Notes: generated by a model from the sequence alone, not told the origin. Positions 7,486 through 16,351 are shown, numbered from the stretch's first letter. The stretch is 64,000 bases of DNA from Lachnospiraceae bacterium (GCA_022510565.1 JAFLTE010000006.1:62001-126000); one strand, 5' to 3'. Numbers and translations: made by a program.

Positions 7486-7568
7486 AAATAAAGTCTCCTC
7501 TACTTTAAATACGAATGAGGAAGCGGAAAAGTTTCACCGCTTCCTCAAAAAAGACTTTATTATGGGCA
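7479..7568 (-). promoter_or_regulatory. Leader hairpin that can mask the start codon of the 6685-7485 gene
   Basis: GACTTTATTATGGGCA (7553-7568) is the inverse of TGCCCATAAATAAAGTC (7479-7495) with a single bulged base. The second arm contains the ATG at 7485. Between the arms lies a perfect 11-base-pair hairpin, TGAGGAAGCGG / CCGCTTCCTCA (7516-7526 and 7537-7547), with a ten-base loop. In the transcript the upstream arm could close on the start codon while the inner hairpin stacks inside. There is no U-run after the inner hairpin on the minus strand, so it is not a normal terminator for the gene upstream. Confidence 0.55.
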
Positions 7569-7636
7569 TTTTGTAATGAATTAATACATTTTTGTCATAA
7601 ACTTTTACTGACCGATAATAAACAGCAAAATATGAA

Positions 7637-8587
7637 TTACGGCCACGTTCCCTTGCGGGGCCTGTTTACAGTGATCACCTTGCTCTTCTCCAGATTCAAG
7701 GTGAGAAGTAATCGTCCCTCGTCTCTGCGCTCAGCCGTCATAAGATAGTGAGCATACTTGTCGATCAAGCCAAAGATATTGGCGGTACGTCCCTCTATCT
7801 TGAAATTCTCAAATCCCATGGGCGCATACTTTTCCCAGATGTCATCAGGCGACACAAATGTGCAATAATCTTGAATACTGTAAAAGGTATTTTTGTCACC
7901 ATGTTCACAGTACCAGCCCGGTACGGGAATCTGCTTATCCGGCGGCATCTTTCTGTTGGTGAGCACTACATTCTGCTGCTTGGCGATTTGTTTATAATGA
8001 TCACCTCGTCTGGAGCAGTTCGGCACGCAGCAGGCATTCACCAGAATCTCACATCTTTCCTTATGGACAATCTTTTCAAGCAACTCAAACTGATTATTCA
8101 GGTTATAGTCCAATACTACCAGCGCGTAGTCTTTTTCCAACTCTTCATTCAACCCATCAATATCTCTGATTTCTTTGCAAGTTGAGCTGTTGATTTTATA
8201 GCTCGGATAAGTCTTACGGATATACTCTTCCAGAACAGGCGAAACCACCAACACCTCATTCATGCCGTTATCTGCCGCTTTCATGCAGAAATTGCAATAT
8301 GGGTCGTCCAAATCGCTGCGGTTTAAGAGTGGATTCGTGTATGTGTAACGAATCGGCACCCCTTGCTCGTTAATAGACCGTATCACGTTCTGTATAAAAC
8401 CTGCATCACACTGATCCCCGTTCGAAAAGCGTCCACCGTTCCATTTGGATGTGGGGAATTCACCGAAAAATGATGCAATCTCCAGACCCGGTCGGAAAAA
8501 CTCCGGGTAAGTCTTCAACATACTGAGTAATGTCATATTTAACGGGTAATTATAACGTAATCCGGGAAGATGAAATTTAACTCTCAT
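7637..8587 (-). CDS. U32-like TIM-barrel protein with candidate Fe-S cysteines (copy 1)
   Basis: 316 residues from ATG at 8587, preceded by AAGGAG at the right distance. Paralogue of the protein at 12665-13582: shared blocks are HLPG, WNGGR, GVPIRYTYTNPLL, NGMNEVLVVSPVLE with YIRKTYPSYK, LVVLDYNLN, EILVNACCVPNC and GFENFKIEGR. The alternating beta/alpha layout and the closing FKIEGR motif recall U32 proteins (collagenase-like, and the Fe-S enzymes TrhP, RlhA, UbiU/V). Four cysteines are kept in both copies: Cys98, Cys187, Cys191 and Cys227, including a Cys-x3-Cys pair. U32 hydroxylases use four cysteines for a [4Fe-4S] cluster, so this may also carry one (inference). It follows the xylanase gene by 53 bases. 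Substrate unknown. Confidence 0.55.
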   Translation of the reverse strand: MRVKFHLPGLRYNYPLNMTLLSMLKTYPEFFRPGLEIASFFGEFPTSKWNGGRFSNGDQCDAGFIQNVIRSINEQGVPIRYTYTNPLLNRSDLDDPYCNFCMKAADNGMNEVLVVSPVLEEYIRKTYPSYKINSSTCKEIRDIDGLNEELEKDYALVVLDYNLNNQFELLEKIVHKERCEILVNACCVPNCSRRGDHYKQIAKQQNVVLTNRKMPPDKQIPVPGWYCEHGDKNTFYSIQDYCTFVSPDDIWEKYAPMGFENFKIEGRTANIFGLIDKYAHYLMTAERRDEGRLLLTLNLEKSKVITVNRPRKGTWP

Positions 8588-8640
8588 AGTGTCTCCTTTT
8601 TCTATCAACTTTCAATCCACAGACAGCTTTACTACATACT

Positions 8641-10074
8641 TTATTCTCCTGCAAAAACATAGAAGGCAGGTTTAGGAAGGTACATCTCATCAAATAACAG
8701 CGGACACTCCGGAAGCCCTTCCTTATTGCCGCCGCCCACATCGGAGCGGCTCTGAAGCCAAGAATAATGGTCTACGGTTCCCCAGAATGTCAATCCGGTG
8801 ATATTGATGTCATCTTCTTGATTGAGCGTCTTCATTACCCAGTAGAGAGTGTTGTATCGCTCCGCCTGCCTTGTGAACTCACGCTCTTTAGCTTCTGCAC
8901 TTCCGTCGTAGTTGTCACTGGACTTCATGTCCATCTCCGTAATCTGTACATTTCCTATCACGGCAGCATAAGCGCGAATCGCATTTTCAAAGTCAACCAT
9001 ACTGGGCGAACTCATCTGGTAATGTCCCTGCATTCCCATGGCATCAATACGGGTACCTTCACCGGGCGCACCCTCTTTTTCTTTAACCGCCTTCAGAAGT
9101 TCGATAATTCCTTTCTGCTTGTTAAGCATACATTCATTGTAATCGTTATAGTATAGCTCAAGATCTGCCGGTGCATATTTATTGGCATAAGTAAATGCAT
9201 TGATAATATACTCGTTGCTCTGGTACACATGCCACCAGCTGGAATTGTTGTTGTGTGTATCGTTGGTCAGCGGCTCCTCCGAATTTTCACTGTCAGAGCG
9301 GTAAGTACCCGTGGCATCGCTGACTGCCTCGTTCACCACATCCCATCCGTAGAATAAATCCTTATACTTGCTGTCTTCTCCCGTATAATGCGTCAGCATG
9401 GTTTTAATATACCACTCGAGACGCTTATTCATGGTTTCTGTATCTACATAGTCCTTGGTTTTGTCATAATCTTCATGAAAGAACCATTCCGGAGTCTGCG
9501 CATGCCATACAAGCACGTGACCCCTTACCTTAATCACATTGTCGGGATTTTCATTGTTCCACTTTACTATTCTGTCCAGAATCTTCTCCGATTTGGAGTA
9601 GTCTAGCTTCGGTACAACAATTGTTTCACCGTTTAAGTCCGCTTCCTCCGTGCCTTTGCACCTACCATTGCTGTATCCAAACATACAGTCAGGCTTTAAT
9701 TCATTGCCGAGAGTAATCGCATTAAAATGTGTGGTGATTAATGCCCAAATTTTAGTATCCCCAAGCTCTTGCGAGGTGATTGCCGTTCCCACGAAACATC
9801 CAAGCTGCTTCTCAACTCCGTCCTTCAAAATAACAACTTCCTCCTCATCATTTTCTGCTTCGGCATCTTGCGCATCACCTTCGGAAGCTTCTGCATCATC
9901 GCTGTCTTCCGCCTCTGTTTCCGCGCCTGCATCAACTTGATCGGGCGCATCCGCATTTTCGTTTGTAACATCCGTAATGCTTTCTGCTCCGCGCTCTCCA
10001 ACCTGACTGCCGCAGGACATAAGAACCGATACTGCTAATATGCCCGCCATACACACTGCTATCTTTTTCTTCAT
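8641..10074 (-). CDS. GH10 endo-1,4-beta-xylanase, lipoprotein
   Basis: 477 residues from ATG at 10074, the start that directly yields a signal peptide with lipobox VLMSC (Cys21); GGAGG lies about 12 bases upstream. Residues 34-78 form an acidic Asp/Glu/Ala spacer; the GH10 barrel covers about 90-477. Signature blocks: GNELKPDCMF, HVLVWHAQTPEWF, WDVVNEAVSD with acid/base Glu249, QITEMDM with nucleophile Glu380, and FWGTVDHYSW. GH10 enzymes cleave the xylan backbone to short xylo-oligosaccharides; the lipid anchor places it on the cell surface, next to the importers further along the locus. The gene is divergent from the AraC regulator, 78 bases apart, and followed by the U32-like gene. Confidence 0.95.
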   Translation of the reverse strand: MKKKIAVCMAGILAVSVLMSCGSQVGERGAESITDVTNENADAPDQVDAGAETEAEDSDDAEASEGDAQDAEAENDEEEVVILKDGVEKQLGCFVGTAITSQELGDTKIWALITTHFNAITLGNELKPDCMFGYSNGRCKGTEEADLNGETIVVPKLDYSKSEKILDRIVKWNNENPDNVIKVRGHVLVWHAQTPEWFFHEDYDKTKDYVDTETMNKRLEWYIKTMLTHYTGEDSKYKDLFYGWDVVNEAVSDATGTYRSDSENSEEPLTNDTHNNNSSWWHVYQSNEYIINAFTYANKYAPADLELYYNDYNECMLNKQKGIIELLKAVKEKEGAPGEGTRIDAMGMQGHYQMSSPSMVDFENAIRAYAAVIGNVQITEMDMKSSDNYDGSAEAKEREFTRQAERYNTLYWVMKTLNQEDDINITGLTFWGTVDHYSWLQSRSDVGGGNKEGLPECPLLFDEMYLPKPAFYVFAGE

Positions 10075-10103
10075 AACCCAATATTTCCTCCCTTTCCATC
10101 CCA

Positions 10104-10132
10104 TTTACTTTTTACAAAATTAGTGCTAAAAT
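10104..10132 (+). promoter_or_regulatory. Candidate promoter of the AraC regulator
   Basis: TTTACT (10104-10109), 17-base spacer, TAAAAT (10127-10132), then AAAGGA ribosome site and ATG at 10153. The -35 region overlaps TACTTTTTACA (10106-10116), an 11-mer that also occurs, on the minus strand, upstream of the binding-protein gene at 26921. Confidence 0.45.
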
Positions 10133-10152
10133 AATAAAAAAAGGACATAATT

Positions 10153-11085
10153 ATGACATATAGACAACCTGATTCTCTTAACTATAATATAAATAATGAT
10201 TTTTCCGGCTCACGTTCCCTGCAGTCTTTTCAGGAATTCGTGGAGTATCATGCTGAAGATGCCGTCCGTATCTGGTATAACGACCACAGTACGGATTATG
10301 ACTCTCACTGGCATTCTGCTCTGGAAATTATTGTACCTATGGAAAACTGGTATGACGCCACTATTGACGACCAAGATTATCATGTGCTCCCCGGTGAAAT
10401 TCTGATTATTCCTTCCGGCGCATTGCACTCCTTAAGGGCTCCCCAGAGCGGTTCTCGTTTTATCTTTTTATTTGACGTTTCTTCCATTGCCACACTGCAT
10501 GGATTCTCACAAATAGAATCTATTTTCACCCCCCCCCAGTGCATTACCAAAGCCACACATCCACAGATTTACGATGATGTGTATCAGCTTCTTATGCAGA
10601 TGAGGAACGAGTATTTCAGTGAGAAGGACTTCGCAGAACTTTCCATTTTTTCACTGCTGTTAAATCTGTTTGTAATCATCGGCACAAACCACCTGAACAG
10701 CTTGAATTTTCTTTCTTCCATGCGTCCTTCCAAACAGCGTGCTTATACAAACAAGTTCAATACCGTGATCGAATATATTGACACCCATTATATGTACGAT
10801 TTATGTCTGGAAGATGTTGCTGCTGCTGCAGATTTCAGTAAATTTCATTTTTCCAGACTCTTTAAACAGTACACAGGTTTTACATTCTGCGATTATATCC
10901 GCCATCGCAAGATTAAGGCTGCAGAAGAGTTGTTGAACCAGTCGGATCTCACTGTCACGGAGATTGCCATGCAGTCCGGTTTTGTCAGCCTATCTACTTT
11001 TAATCGTGTATTCCGTCAGTTAAAGCATTGCTCACCCACCGAATACCGTGAGAAGAATCAGCAACGTAACTCCCGCCATACATAA
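10153..11085 (+). CDS. AraC-family transcriptional regulator
   Basis: 310 residues. The N-terminal half is a cupin-type sensor domain (HWHSALEIIVPMEN, then LPGEILIIPSGALHSL), and the C-terminal 100 residues hold two helix-turn-helix motifs (LEDVAAAADFSKFHFSRLFK and VTEIAMQSGFVSLSTFNRVF) with the closing SPTEYR, the AraC/XylS hallmark. Family members usually activate sugar-use genes on binding a ligand. It is the only regulator within the 7.6-29 kb saccharide region, divergent from the xylanase and convergent with GH43 (28-base overlap of the 3' ends). The gene contains a run of nine C at 10529-10537 within the Thr-Pro-Pro-Gln codons, prone to slippage. Confidence 0.92.
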   Translation: MTYRQPDSLNYNINNDFSGSRSLQSFQEFVEYHAEDAVRIWYNDHSTDYDSHWHSALEIIVPMENWYDATIDDQDYHVLPGEILIIPSGALHSLRAPQSGSRFIFLFDVSSIATLHGFSQIESIFTPPQCITKATHPQIYDDVYQLLMQMRNEYFSEKDFAELSIFSLLLNLFVIIGTNHLNSLNFLSSMRPSKQRAYTNKFNTVIEYIDTHYMYDLCLEDVAAAADFSKFHFSRLFKQYTGFTFCDYIRHRKIKAAEELLNQSDLTVTEIAMQSGFVSLSTFNRVFRQLKHCSPTEYREKNQQRNSRHT

Positions 11086-12644
11086 TCAAACTGATAGAAA
11101 TCAGCAAACCCACCTATTTTTTTTGTTGCATAAACGGCAAGCCCGCATCGGCAGCCAGTAAAATGATCAAGTCCGAAAAACAGTCTGTGCTTCTCTCCTA
11201 TATGAATCCAATTTGCTTCGTCTATCGATTTTTTATAATAAAACTCCACCGTATCCGTGCCGTTGTCAAAGTTTGCCTCCAATTTCAAACGAATTCTGGA
11301 ATCAGTCAGCATAATCTTTTCCGTCACTGTTCCGGGCAAATAATCACAGCATCCCATAAATCTGTCTTTTTCCGTCTTATGCCGTTGAATCAAAACCAGA
11401 TAATATCTTCCCAATTCTCTCGTGACAGCAAGCATACCGTAGCATCCCTGTAATGCGCATAGCCCTGCGTAATCGCCATCCTGCAAACCTTCTGCATCCA
11501 CCGTCACCTCCACACCGGAATAAGGAAACATCAGTCTCTGAGTTAAGGTGTTAACCGCTTGGGTTACATTGGTACTGAGCTTTCCCGTGGTAATACGCAG
11601 ACCGCCGTCTTCCAGAATCGTCCACAGCTTGGCTTCGGGTTCATGGTTCCACTGCCACTGTTTCTTCAATCGGAAGGTTCCTCCCGGTTCCGGATGATAT
11701 ATAAAATCATCCGACGTATATAATGGTTCATATTCGTAAGAGGGTCTGTTACTGGCAACAGAAATCTCTGACGGCACCTTCCCGTTTTCTCCGAAAACAG
11801 GCTGTCCCTCTTTCCAATACACGGGTACCAGCACGGGAACACGCCCAACCGCACCGTGATCTTGAAACAGAATACTGTACCAATGTCCGTCGGCAGCCTC
11901 CACAATTCCTCCCTGTGCCACGCCACAGTTGAGAAATCCGATGTCATCATCAAGTACGGTTCCACCGGTAAACTCGCTGTCGAGAGAATCGCTGAAAAAG
12001 CATACTTGTGTTCTCCTGGCTGTTCCTGTGCGAGGCCAGTGAATCAAGAACAGATAATATCTCCCGTTAATCTTGTAAAAATGGGAGCCCTCGTATCCCA
12101 CAATCACATCTTCCGTATCCTTAATCAGCATACGCTCATAGCCTTCCGGCATGACACCGCTTAGATCCGGTAAAAGCTCCCTAATCCATATCTCGGTGTT
12201 GCCGTATACTAGGTACACTCTGTCGTCATCGTCAAAAAAAAGGGAAGCATCATGAAAATAATTATCAATACACCGCCTCTCCCACGGTCCCTCGATATTG
12301 ACAGCAGAAAAGATATAAGTTTTCTCCGTCTTCTTAGCTCCAAAACTCACGTAGAAGTGCCCTTTATGATATCGCAGGCACCCTGCCCACATACCACATC
12401 CATAGGCGCTATGTTCATAGGTAATCTTGGCTTCCTCATTATCTCCAAAAGAATCAAATACATAGGAAGCAATCTCCCAGTTGACCAAGTCATAGGATCT
12501 AAGAATCACTGCACCCGGTAAAAAGTGCATGGTAGTACACACCATGTAATAGGTGTCTTCCACACGAATCACATCCGGGTCGGGATAGTCTGCCTTGATA
12601 ATAGGATTATACTTTTTGTATGTTTCTTTTTCTGTCTTTGCCAC
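11058..12644 (-). CDS. GH43 beta-xylosidase / alpha-L-arabinofuranosidase
   Basis: 528 residues, GTG start with GGGGA about eight bases upstream. No signal peptide, so cytoplasmic. Residues about 10-300 are the five-bladed propeller: ADYPDPDVI carries the catalytic base Asp22, HDASLFFDDDDRVYLVYG the middle Asp, and GYEGSHFYKING the general acid Glu. Residues about 330-528 form a concanavalin-like C-terminal domain, as in GH43 xylosidases with a C-terminal beta-sandwich. It would release xylose or arabinose from imported oligosaccharides. The upstream U32-like gene ends 21 bases before it, suggesting one transcript; its 3' end overlaps that of the AraC gene by 28 bases. Confidence 0.92.
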   Translation of the reverse strand: MAKTEKETYKKYNPIIKADYPDPDVIRVEDTYYMVCTTMHFLPGAVILRSYDLVNWEIASYVFDSFGDNEEAKITYEHSAYGCGMWAGCLRYHKGHFYVSFGAKKTEKTYIFSAVNIEGPWERRCIDNYFHDASLFFDDDDRVYLVYGNTEIWIRELLPDLSGVMPEGYERMLIKDTEDVIVGYEGSHFYKINGRYYLFLIHWPRTGTARRTQVCFFSDSLDSEFTGGTVLDDDIGFLNCGVAQGGIVEAADGHWYSILFQDHGAVGRVPVLVPVYWKEGQPVFGENGKVPSEISVASNRPSYEYEPLYTSDDFIYHPEPGGTFRLKKQWQWNHEPEAKLWTILEDGGLRITTGKLSTNVTQAVNTLTQRLMFPYSGVEVTVDAEGLQDGDYAGLCALQGCYGMLAVTRELGRYYLVLIQRHKTEKDRFMGCCDYLPGTVTEKIMLTDSRIRLKLEANFDNGTDTVEFYYKKSIDEANWIHIGEKHRLFFGLDHFTGCRCGLAVYATKKIGGFADFYQFDYVWRELRC

Positions 12645-12664
12645 TTCTGTTCCCCGCGATCTTG

Positions 12665-13582
12665 TTATCGCTGTTTCTTTACCTGCCTGGCATTCTGAAA
12701 CTGCAAAAGCAATCCGTCAATTTTACCACGGATGAACGCTTGATGTTCCTCTTTAACAAGAAAATATAAATAAGATTCTTTTACATAGTCTATTGGCATT
12801 CCTCTTCCTGCAATCTTAAAATTTTGAAATCCTCTTTCTATATAAGCGCCAATCTGCTCATTGGAAATAAAAGCAGGACGTTTCTTACATTCCTCAAATG
12901 TCCGCTGTCTGCTGCGGTTCGGACAGGGAAAACTTGTGTCCGTATCAAATTCAAGCTGCAATCTGGACTGCTGCAGATAATGCTGTTCTCTTAAGTCGCA
13001 CCCCGGATAGCATACCTCATTTACCAGTATCTCCACGCGTTCGGCATATGGTCCGATGGCTTCCAATGCTTTCTCGTCATGGTTTAAATCATAATCCAGT
13101 ACCACCAGATAATAATCTTTTTCTAACTCCTCTTTGAGCTTCTCCGTATTCAGGATTCGCTTGGTGGTCGAGGAAATCATTTTATAATTTGGATATTCCT
13201 GTCGTATATACTGTTCTAGGACCGGCGAATTCACAAGCACTTGATTCAGTCCATTATTCGCCAATCTCATAATCAAGTTGCAATAGGTGTCGTATATGTG
13301 CTTTTCCTCAAGCAGGCTGTTGGTCCACGTAAAACGCACGGGAATTCCCCTGCTGTTGTAAATCTTAAGAACGGATTCCATCTCAGATTTTCCGGTGAAA
13401 CCCGCCACGGCTCGTCCTCCGTTCCAGATAGCACCCGGAAAAGTACCATAGACTGAACCCACTTTGTAGCCCTCACGAAATTTATCCGGATAATCCTTCA
13501 TCATATTAAGAATCACTTGATTCAAAAGCCTGAAATAACAAAAGCCCGGTAAATGCCAATATATTTCTTTTTTGTTCCTCAT
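12665..13582 (-). CDS. U32-like TIM-barrel protein with candidate Fe-S cysteines (copy 2)
   Basis: 305 residues from ATG at 13582; this start aligns with the paralogue at 7637-8587 and follows an AAAGG site, whereas an ATG 13 codons upstream has none. Shared with copy 1: HLPG near the start, WNGGR, GIPVRFTWTNSLL, NGLNQVLVNSPVLE, LVVLDYDLN, EILVNEVCYPGC, GFQNFKIAGR. Conserved cysteines here are Cys101, Cys191, Cys195 and Cys220. The two copies bracket GH43, the regulator and GH10, which ties the family to hemicellulose use. A U32-type Fe-S enzyme or a catalytically inert U32 fold are both possible; I rate the fold assignment as moderate only. Confidence 0.55.
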   Translation of the reverse strand: MRNKKEIYWHLPGFCYFRLLNQVILNMMKDYPDKFREGYKVGSVYGTFPGAIWNGGRAVAGFTGKSEMESVLKIYNSRGIPVRFTWTNSLLEEKHIYDTYCNLIMRLANNGLNQVLVNSPVLEQYIRQEYPNYKMISSTTKRILNTEKLKEELEKDYYLVVLDYDLNHDEKALEAIGPYAERVEILVNEVCYPGCDLREQHYLQQSRLQLEFDTDTSFPCPNRSRQRTFEECKKRPAFISNEQIGAYIERGFQNFKIAGRGMPIDYVKESYLYFLVKEEHQAFIRGKIDGLLLQFQNARQVKKQR

Positions 13583-13631
13583 TCTTTTCAGCCTTTCTTT
13601 ACGTGAGATCTTATAAATCATTTTTTTAGAA

Positions 13632-13661
13632 AGAGGATGATGTCATAAAACACCATCCTCT
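13632..13661 (-). terminator. Hairpin after the second binding-protein gene
   Basis: On the minus strand AGAGGATGGTG pairs with CATCATCCTCT (one G-U pair) around an eight-base loop, followed by TTTCT and an A-run. It lies between the stop of the binding-protein gene (13694) and the U32-like gene starting at 13582. The U-tract is short, so it may be a partial terminator or a processing site that lowers expression of the genes downstream. Confidence 0.5.
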
Positions 13662-13693
13662 CATTGTTGTAAATCTAAATTATCTGAATAATA

Positions 13694-15205
13694 TTATTCA
13701 GCCGCATCTTCAGCAGGCTCTTCCGGAAGTTCATCAATCTCTCCGTTAGCATATGCCAGATAGCTAGCCCACTGATTTCTGATTGCCTCGGCTGCTACTG
13801 CAGGCGGATTATCAACACTTAAGCCCCACATAAACTGTGAACCAAGGTCAAGACCCGGAATCAACTCATGATAGGAGTTCATGCCGTTCTCACACAATCT
13901 CGTAATGGTCAAATCAACGGATTCCATATCCCTAAACTGATTGTAGTATCCGCTAAGTCTGTCATTGTAATCCTCATAACCGGGTACAGGGTTCTTGTAT
14001 ACATTCAGCGCAAAAGCAATCTTCCATGCCCTATCTGCATCATAGCAAGCAGGGATTGCAAACGGATTGTCGTTGTACAGATTGGTGTAATCTGTCGCAT
14101 TGGGTCCCATCGGGAAGCATACGAAACCAAAATCGTCTTCCATATCCTTAAACTCGTTTGCAGCCATATATACTTCACCTGCAAGGAATGCGGCATTGCC
14201 TGCCGGGAAAGCGGTCTTCCACCAATCCCACTCAGCACCTTCAGGTTTGTACAGATATTTAGACATCATGTCAATTGCCCAGTTAAGTGCCTGAAGAGTT
14301 TCGTCAGTCTCTGTCTTATTGACATACTTACCGTTCTCCATACCGATGTACTCTGTATTGTTGGACCATACGGACATATTCTTAAACAGGGATTCATCTG
14401 TTACAAGTCCCCAACGGTCGATTACGCCGTCATTGTCGGTATCCGCTGTGATCGTCTCACAGAGTTCCTCGAACTTATCCCATGTCCACTCGCCGCTTTC
14501 CTGCCACTTATAAATATCAGCAGGATCAATGCCGGCCTCTTCCAGAAGTCTCTTGTTGAAGAAAACTCCTCCTCTGGGCTCCGGAATCTCAGGGAAACAA
14601 GCATAGATAGCGCCGTTCTTAGAACACAGCTCATGCACGCCGCTGACCCACTTCGCCTCGGAGAAATCAAGACAATCCAATGTAGACAGATCATACATCA
14701 AACCGTTGTTCATTGCAGATACGAACTCAGGACCTTTACGCAGAATCCATACATAATTGTTGTCATCACCGCCGCTGGTAACATAGTTCAGGTAATCCTC
14801 AGGAGTGGAACCCCAGTCACTGATCGCAATCTGAGTAATTTTGAAATTATAGGTGTCCTGAACCCACTCTTGGTACTCCTGACGAGCCTCCTCGAATGCA
14901 TCTGTGGGCTCTTCTTCCTCGCCTGAGCTCCACCAGTCGCGAATTACGATTTCCATACCTCCCAGGTCGTACACGTTGCCATTCTCATCCGTTAAAGCAA
15001 CGTAGCCGCCCTCCTCGGCTCCATCGTCAGTCGAATCCGTACCTTCCGTATCGGAAGGGGTTGTGTCTGCGACAGGTTCCTGAGTGTCATTGCCGGCAGA
15101 ACCTGCATCGGGAGTGGTAGAATCATTGCCACATCCGGCAAGACTTGCCGTCATAGAAACAACCAGAGAAGCCGCCAACACTTTGTTCAGCGTTTTTCTT
15201 TTCAT
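13694..15205 (-). CDS. Carbohydrate ABC importer substrate-binding lipoprotein (second importer)
   Basis: 503 residues with a strong AAAGGAGG site. Signal peptide with lipobox SLAGC (Cys25), a Thr/Asp/Gly linker to about residue 65, then a family 1 extracellular binding domain: QEWVQDTYNFKITQIAI, MYDLSTLDCLDFSEAKW, GVFFNKRLLEEAGIDPADIY with WTWDKFEELCETITADTDND (the usual sugar-binding-protein block), and FPAGNAAFLAGEVYM. An acidic tail closes it. CUT1-type proteins bind oligosaccharides; the neighbours point to a hemicellulose product. It lies 138 bases downstream of its permease genes (15344-17249), an order (permeases first) opposite to that of the first importer. Confidence 0.92.
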   Translation of the reverse strand: MKRKTLNKVLAASLVVSMTASLAGCGNDSTTPDAGSAGNDTQEPVADTTPSDTEGTDSTDDGAEEGGYVALTDENGNVYDLGGMEIVIRDWWSSGEEEEPTDAFEEARQEYQEWVQDTYNFKITQIAISDWGSTPEDYLNYVTSGGDDNNYVWILRKGPEFVSAMNNGLMYDLSTLDCLDFSEAKWVSGVHELCSKNGAIYACFPEIPEPRGGVFFNKRLLEEAGIDPADIYKWQESGEWTWDKFEELCETITADTDNDGVIDRWGLVTDESLFKNMSVWSNNTEYIGMENGKYVNKTETDETLQALNWAIDMMSKYLYKPEGAEWDWWKTAFPAGNAAFLAGEVYMAANEFKDMEDDFGFVCFPMGPNATDYTNLYNDNPFAIPACYDADRAWKIAFALNVYKNPVPGYEDYNDRLSGYYNQFRDMESVDLTITRLCENGMNSYHELIPGLDLGSQFMWGLSVDNPPAVAAEAIRNQWASYLAYANGEIDELPEEPAEDAAE

Positions 15206-15343
15206 AATTAATCCTCCTTTTTAGTTTATGGATATATTATATACCTCCTGATGTTTATACCGGATTATGTCCGCACACCATGAAGAATATATACGCTTGA
15301 AATTTATACTCGCAGACTCGCACCTTCAGTACTTTTTAGCCTG

Positions 15344-16351
15344 CTACATCTTAATACCGGAACTGCTGATACTCTCTACAAAGCCCTTCTGTGCAAACAA
15401 ATACAGAATCAGCAAGGGAACAATCACCATAAGTGTTCCGGTGGATACAATACAGTTGGTATACCCGACGGATGCACCGCCCGGATTCTTAAGCACATTA
15501 ATTACATATACATCCATTCTGTCGGCAAGCACCGAAAGTTGTGTGGAGAGAAGCTGTAGGTTTCCAAGGAACATCTTGGAATAGAATCCGTCCGTCCACT
15601 GCCACACAAAGGAGAACAGGAAGCAGGATGTCAGGATAGGTTTTGCATCCGGCAACATGATTCGCACAAATGTCATAAATGTTCCACAGCCGTCCACATA
15701 TGCCGCCTCCTCAAGCTCCTTCGGAATATTGCGGAAAAACTGTCTGATCATGTATATGTACAGTCCGTTCTTCAGTCCCATACATCCCGCACTCATCAGA
15801 TAATAGGGAAGCACCGAACCTCGAAGATTGAGTTCCTCACCTCTGATAAGTTTAATAATTCCCAAGACATCAAAATACCTGAAATGCAGATGTAAGGAAG
15901 TCGATATTGTCTGTGGAGGCACTACGATTACCAAAATCACGCATGCAAACCATAGATTCTTTAACGGAAAGTTATATCTGGCAAAACCGTATCCGACAAG
16001 CGTGCATACCGCAATCTGCAGAAGTGCAATCGTCAAGGATACAAGCAATGTATTAATCAGAGAACTCTGATACGACATAAAATCGGATGTCAGCAAATAA
16101 TTATCCGTAGTAAAGTGCTCCGGAACGGAAATTACCATGGGGTTATATAAATCTCGCTCCTCCATAAAACTTACGGATATTTTCATCAGAATGGGCTGCA
16201 AAATCAAAAAGCACATACCGAAGAGCAGGAAGAAGCGCACCACCTTATAGGCAGCGTCAAATGAGGTCTTTCTGAGCAAATATCCTCCCGATTTCCTATT
16301 TCTCTCCCAGAAATTCCCTTTGGAAATTTTCTCATCTTTATGCTTAATCAT
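15344..16351 (-). CDS. Carbohydrate ABC permease, MalG-type (second importer)
   Basis: 335 residues from ATG at 16351, preceded by AAAGGGG; it overlaps the stop of the preceding permease by eight bases. Six hydrophobic segments lie between about residues 40 and 330. The cytoplasmic EAA loop is visible as NIPKELEEAAYVDGCGTFMT with GxxxxFxxIxLPDAKP following, the contact for the ATPase. The periplasmic-side loop between spans one and two is long (LYNPMVISVPEHFTTDNYLL), normal for the family. Forms a heterodimer with the product of 16344-17249. No ATPase gene is present in the locus, so a shared MsmK-like ATPase is expected to energise it. Confidence 0.92.
   Translation of the reverse strand: MIKHKDEKISKGNFWERNRKSGGYLLRKTSFDAAYKVVRFFLLFGMCFLILQPILMKISVSFMEERDLYNPMVISVPEHFTTDNYLLTSDFMSYQSSLINTLLVSLTIALLQIAVCTLVGYGFARYNFPLKNLWFACVILVIVVPPQTISTSLHLHFRYFDVLGIIKLIRGEELNLRGSVLPYYLMSAGCMGLKNGLYIYMIRQFFRNIPKELEEAAYVDGCGTFMTFVRIMLPDAKPILTSCFLFSFVWQWTDGFYSKMFLGNLQLLSTQLSVLADRMDVYVINVLKNPGGASVGYTNCIVSTGTLMVIVPLLILYLFAQKGFVESISSSGIKM

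Noticed and set aside
7516-7547. Intrinsic terminator for the U32-like gene
   Set aside because: The stem is strong, but on the minus strand the T-run precedes it rather than follows, so it was described as a leader structure instead.
13868-14926. 352-codon plus-strand frame opposite the second binding-protein gene
   Set aside because: Composition and lack of any signature show it is a shadow of the binding-protein gene on the other strand.
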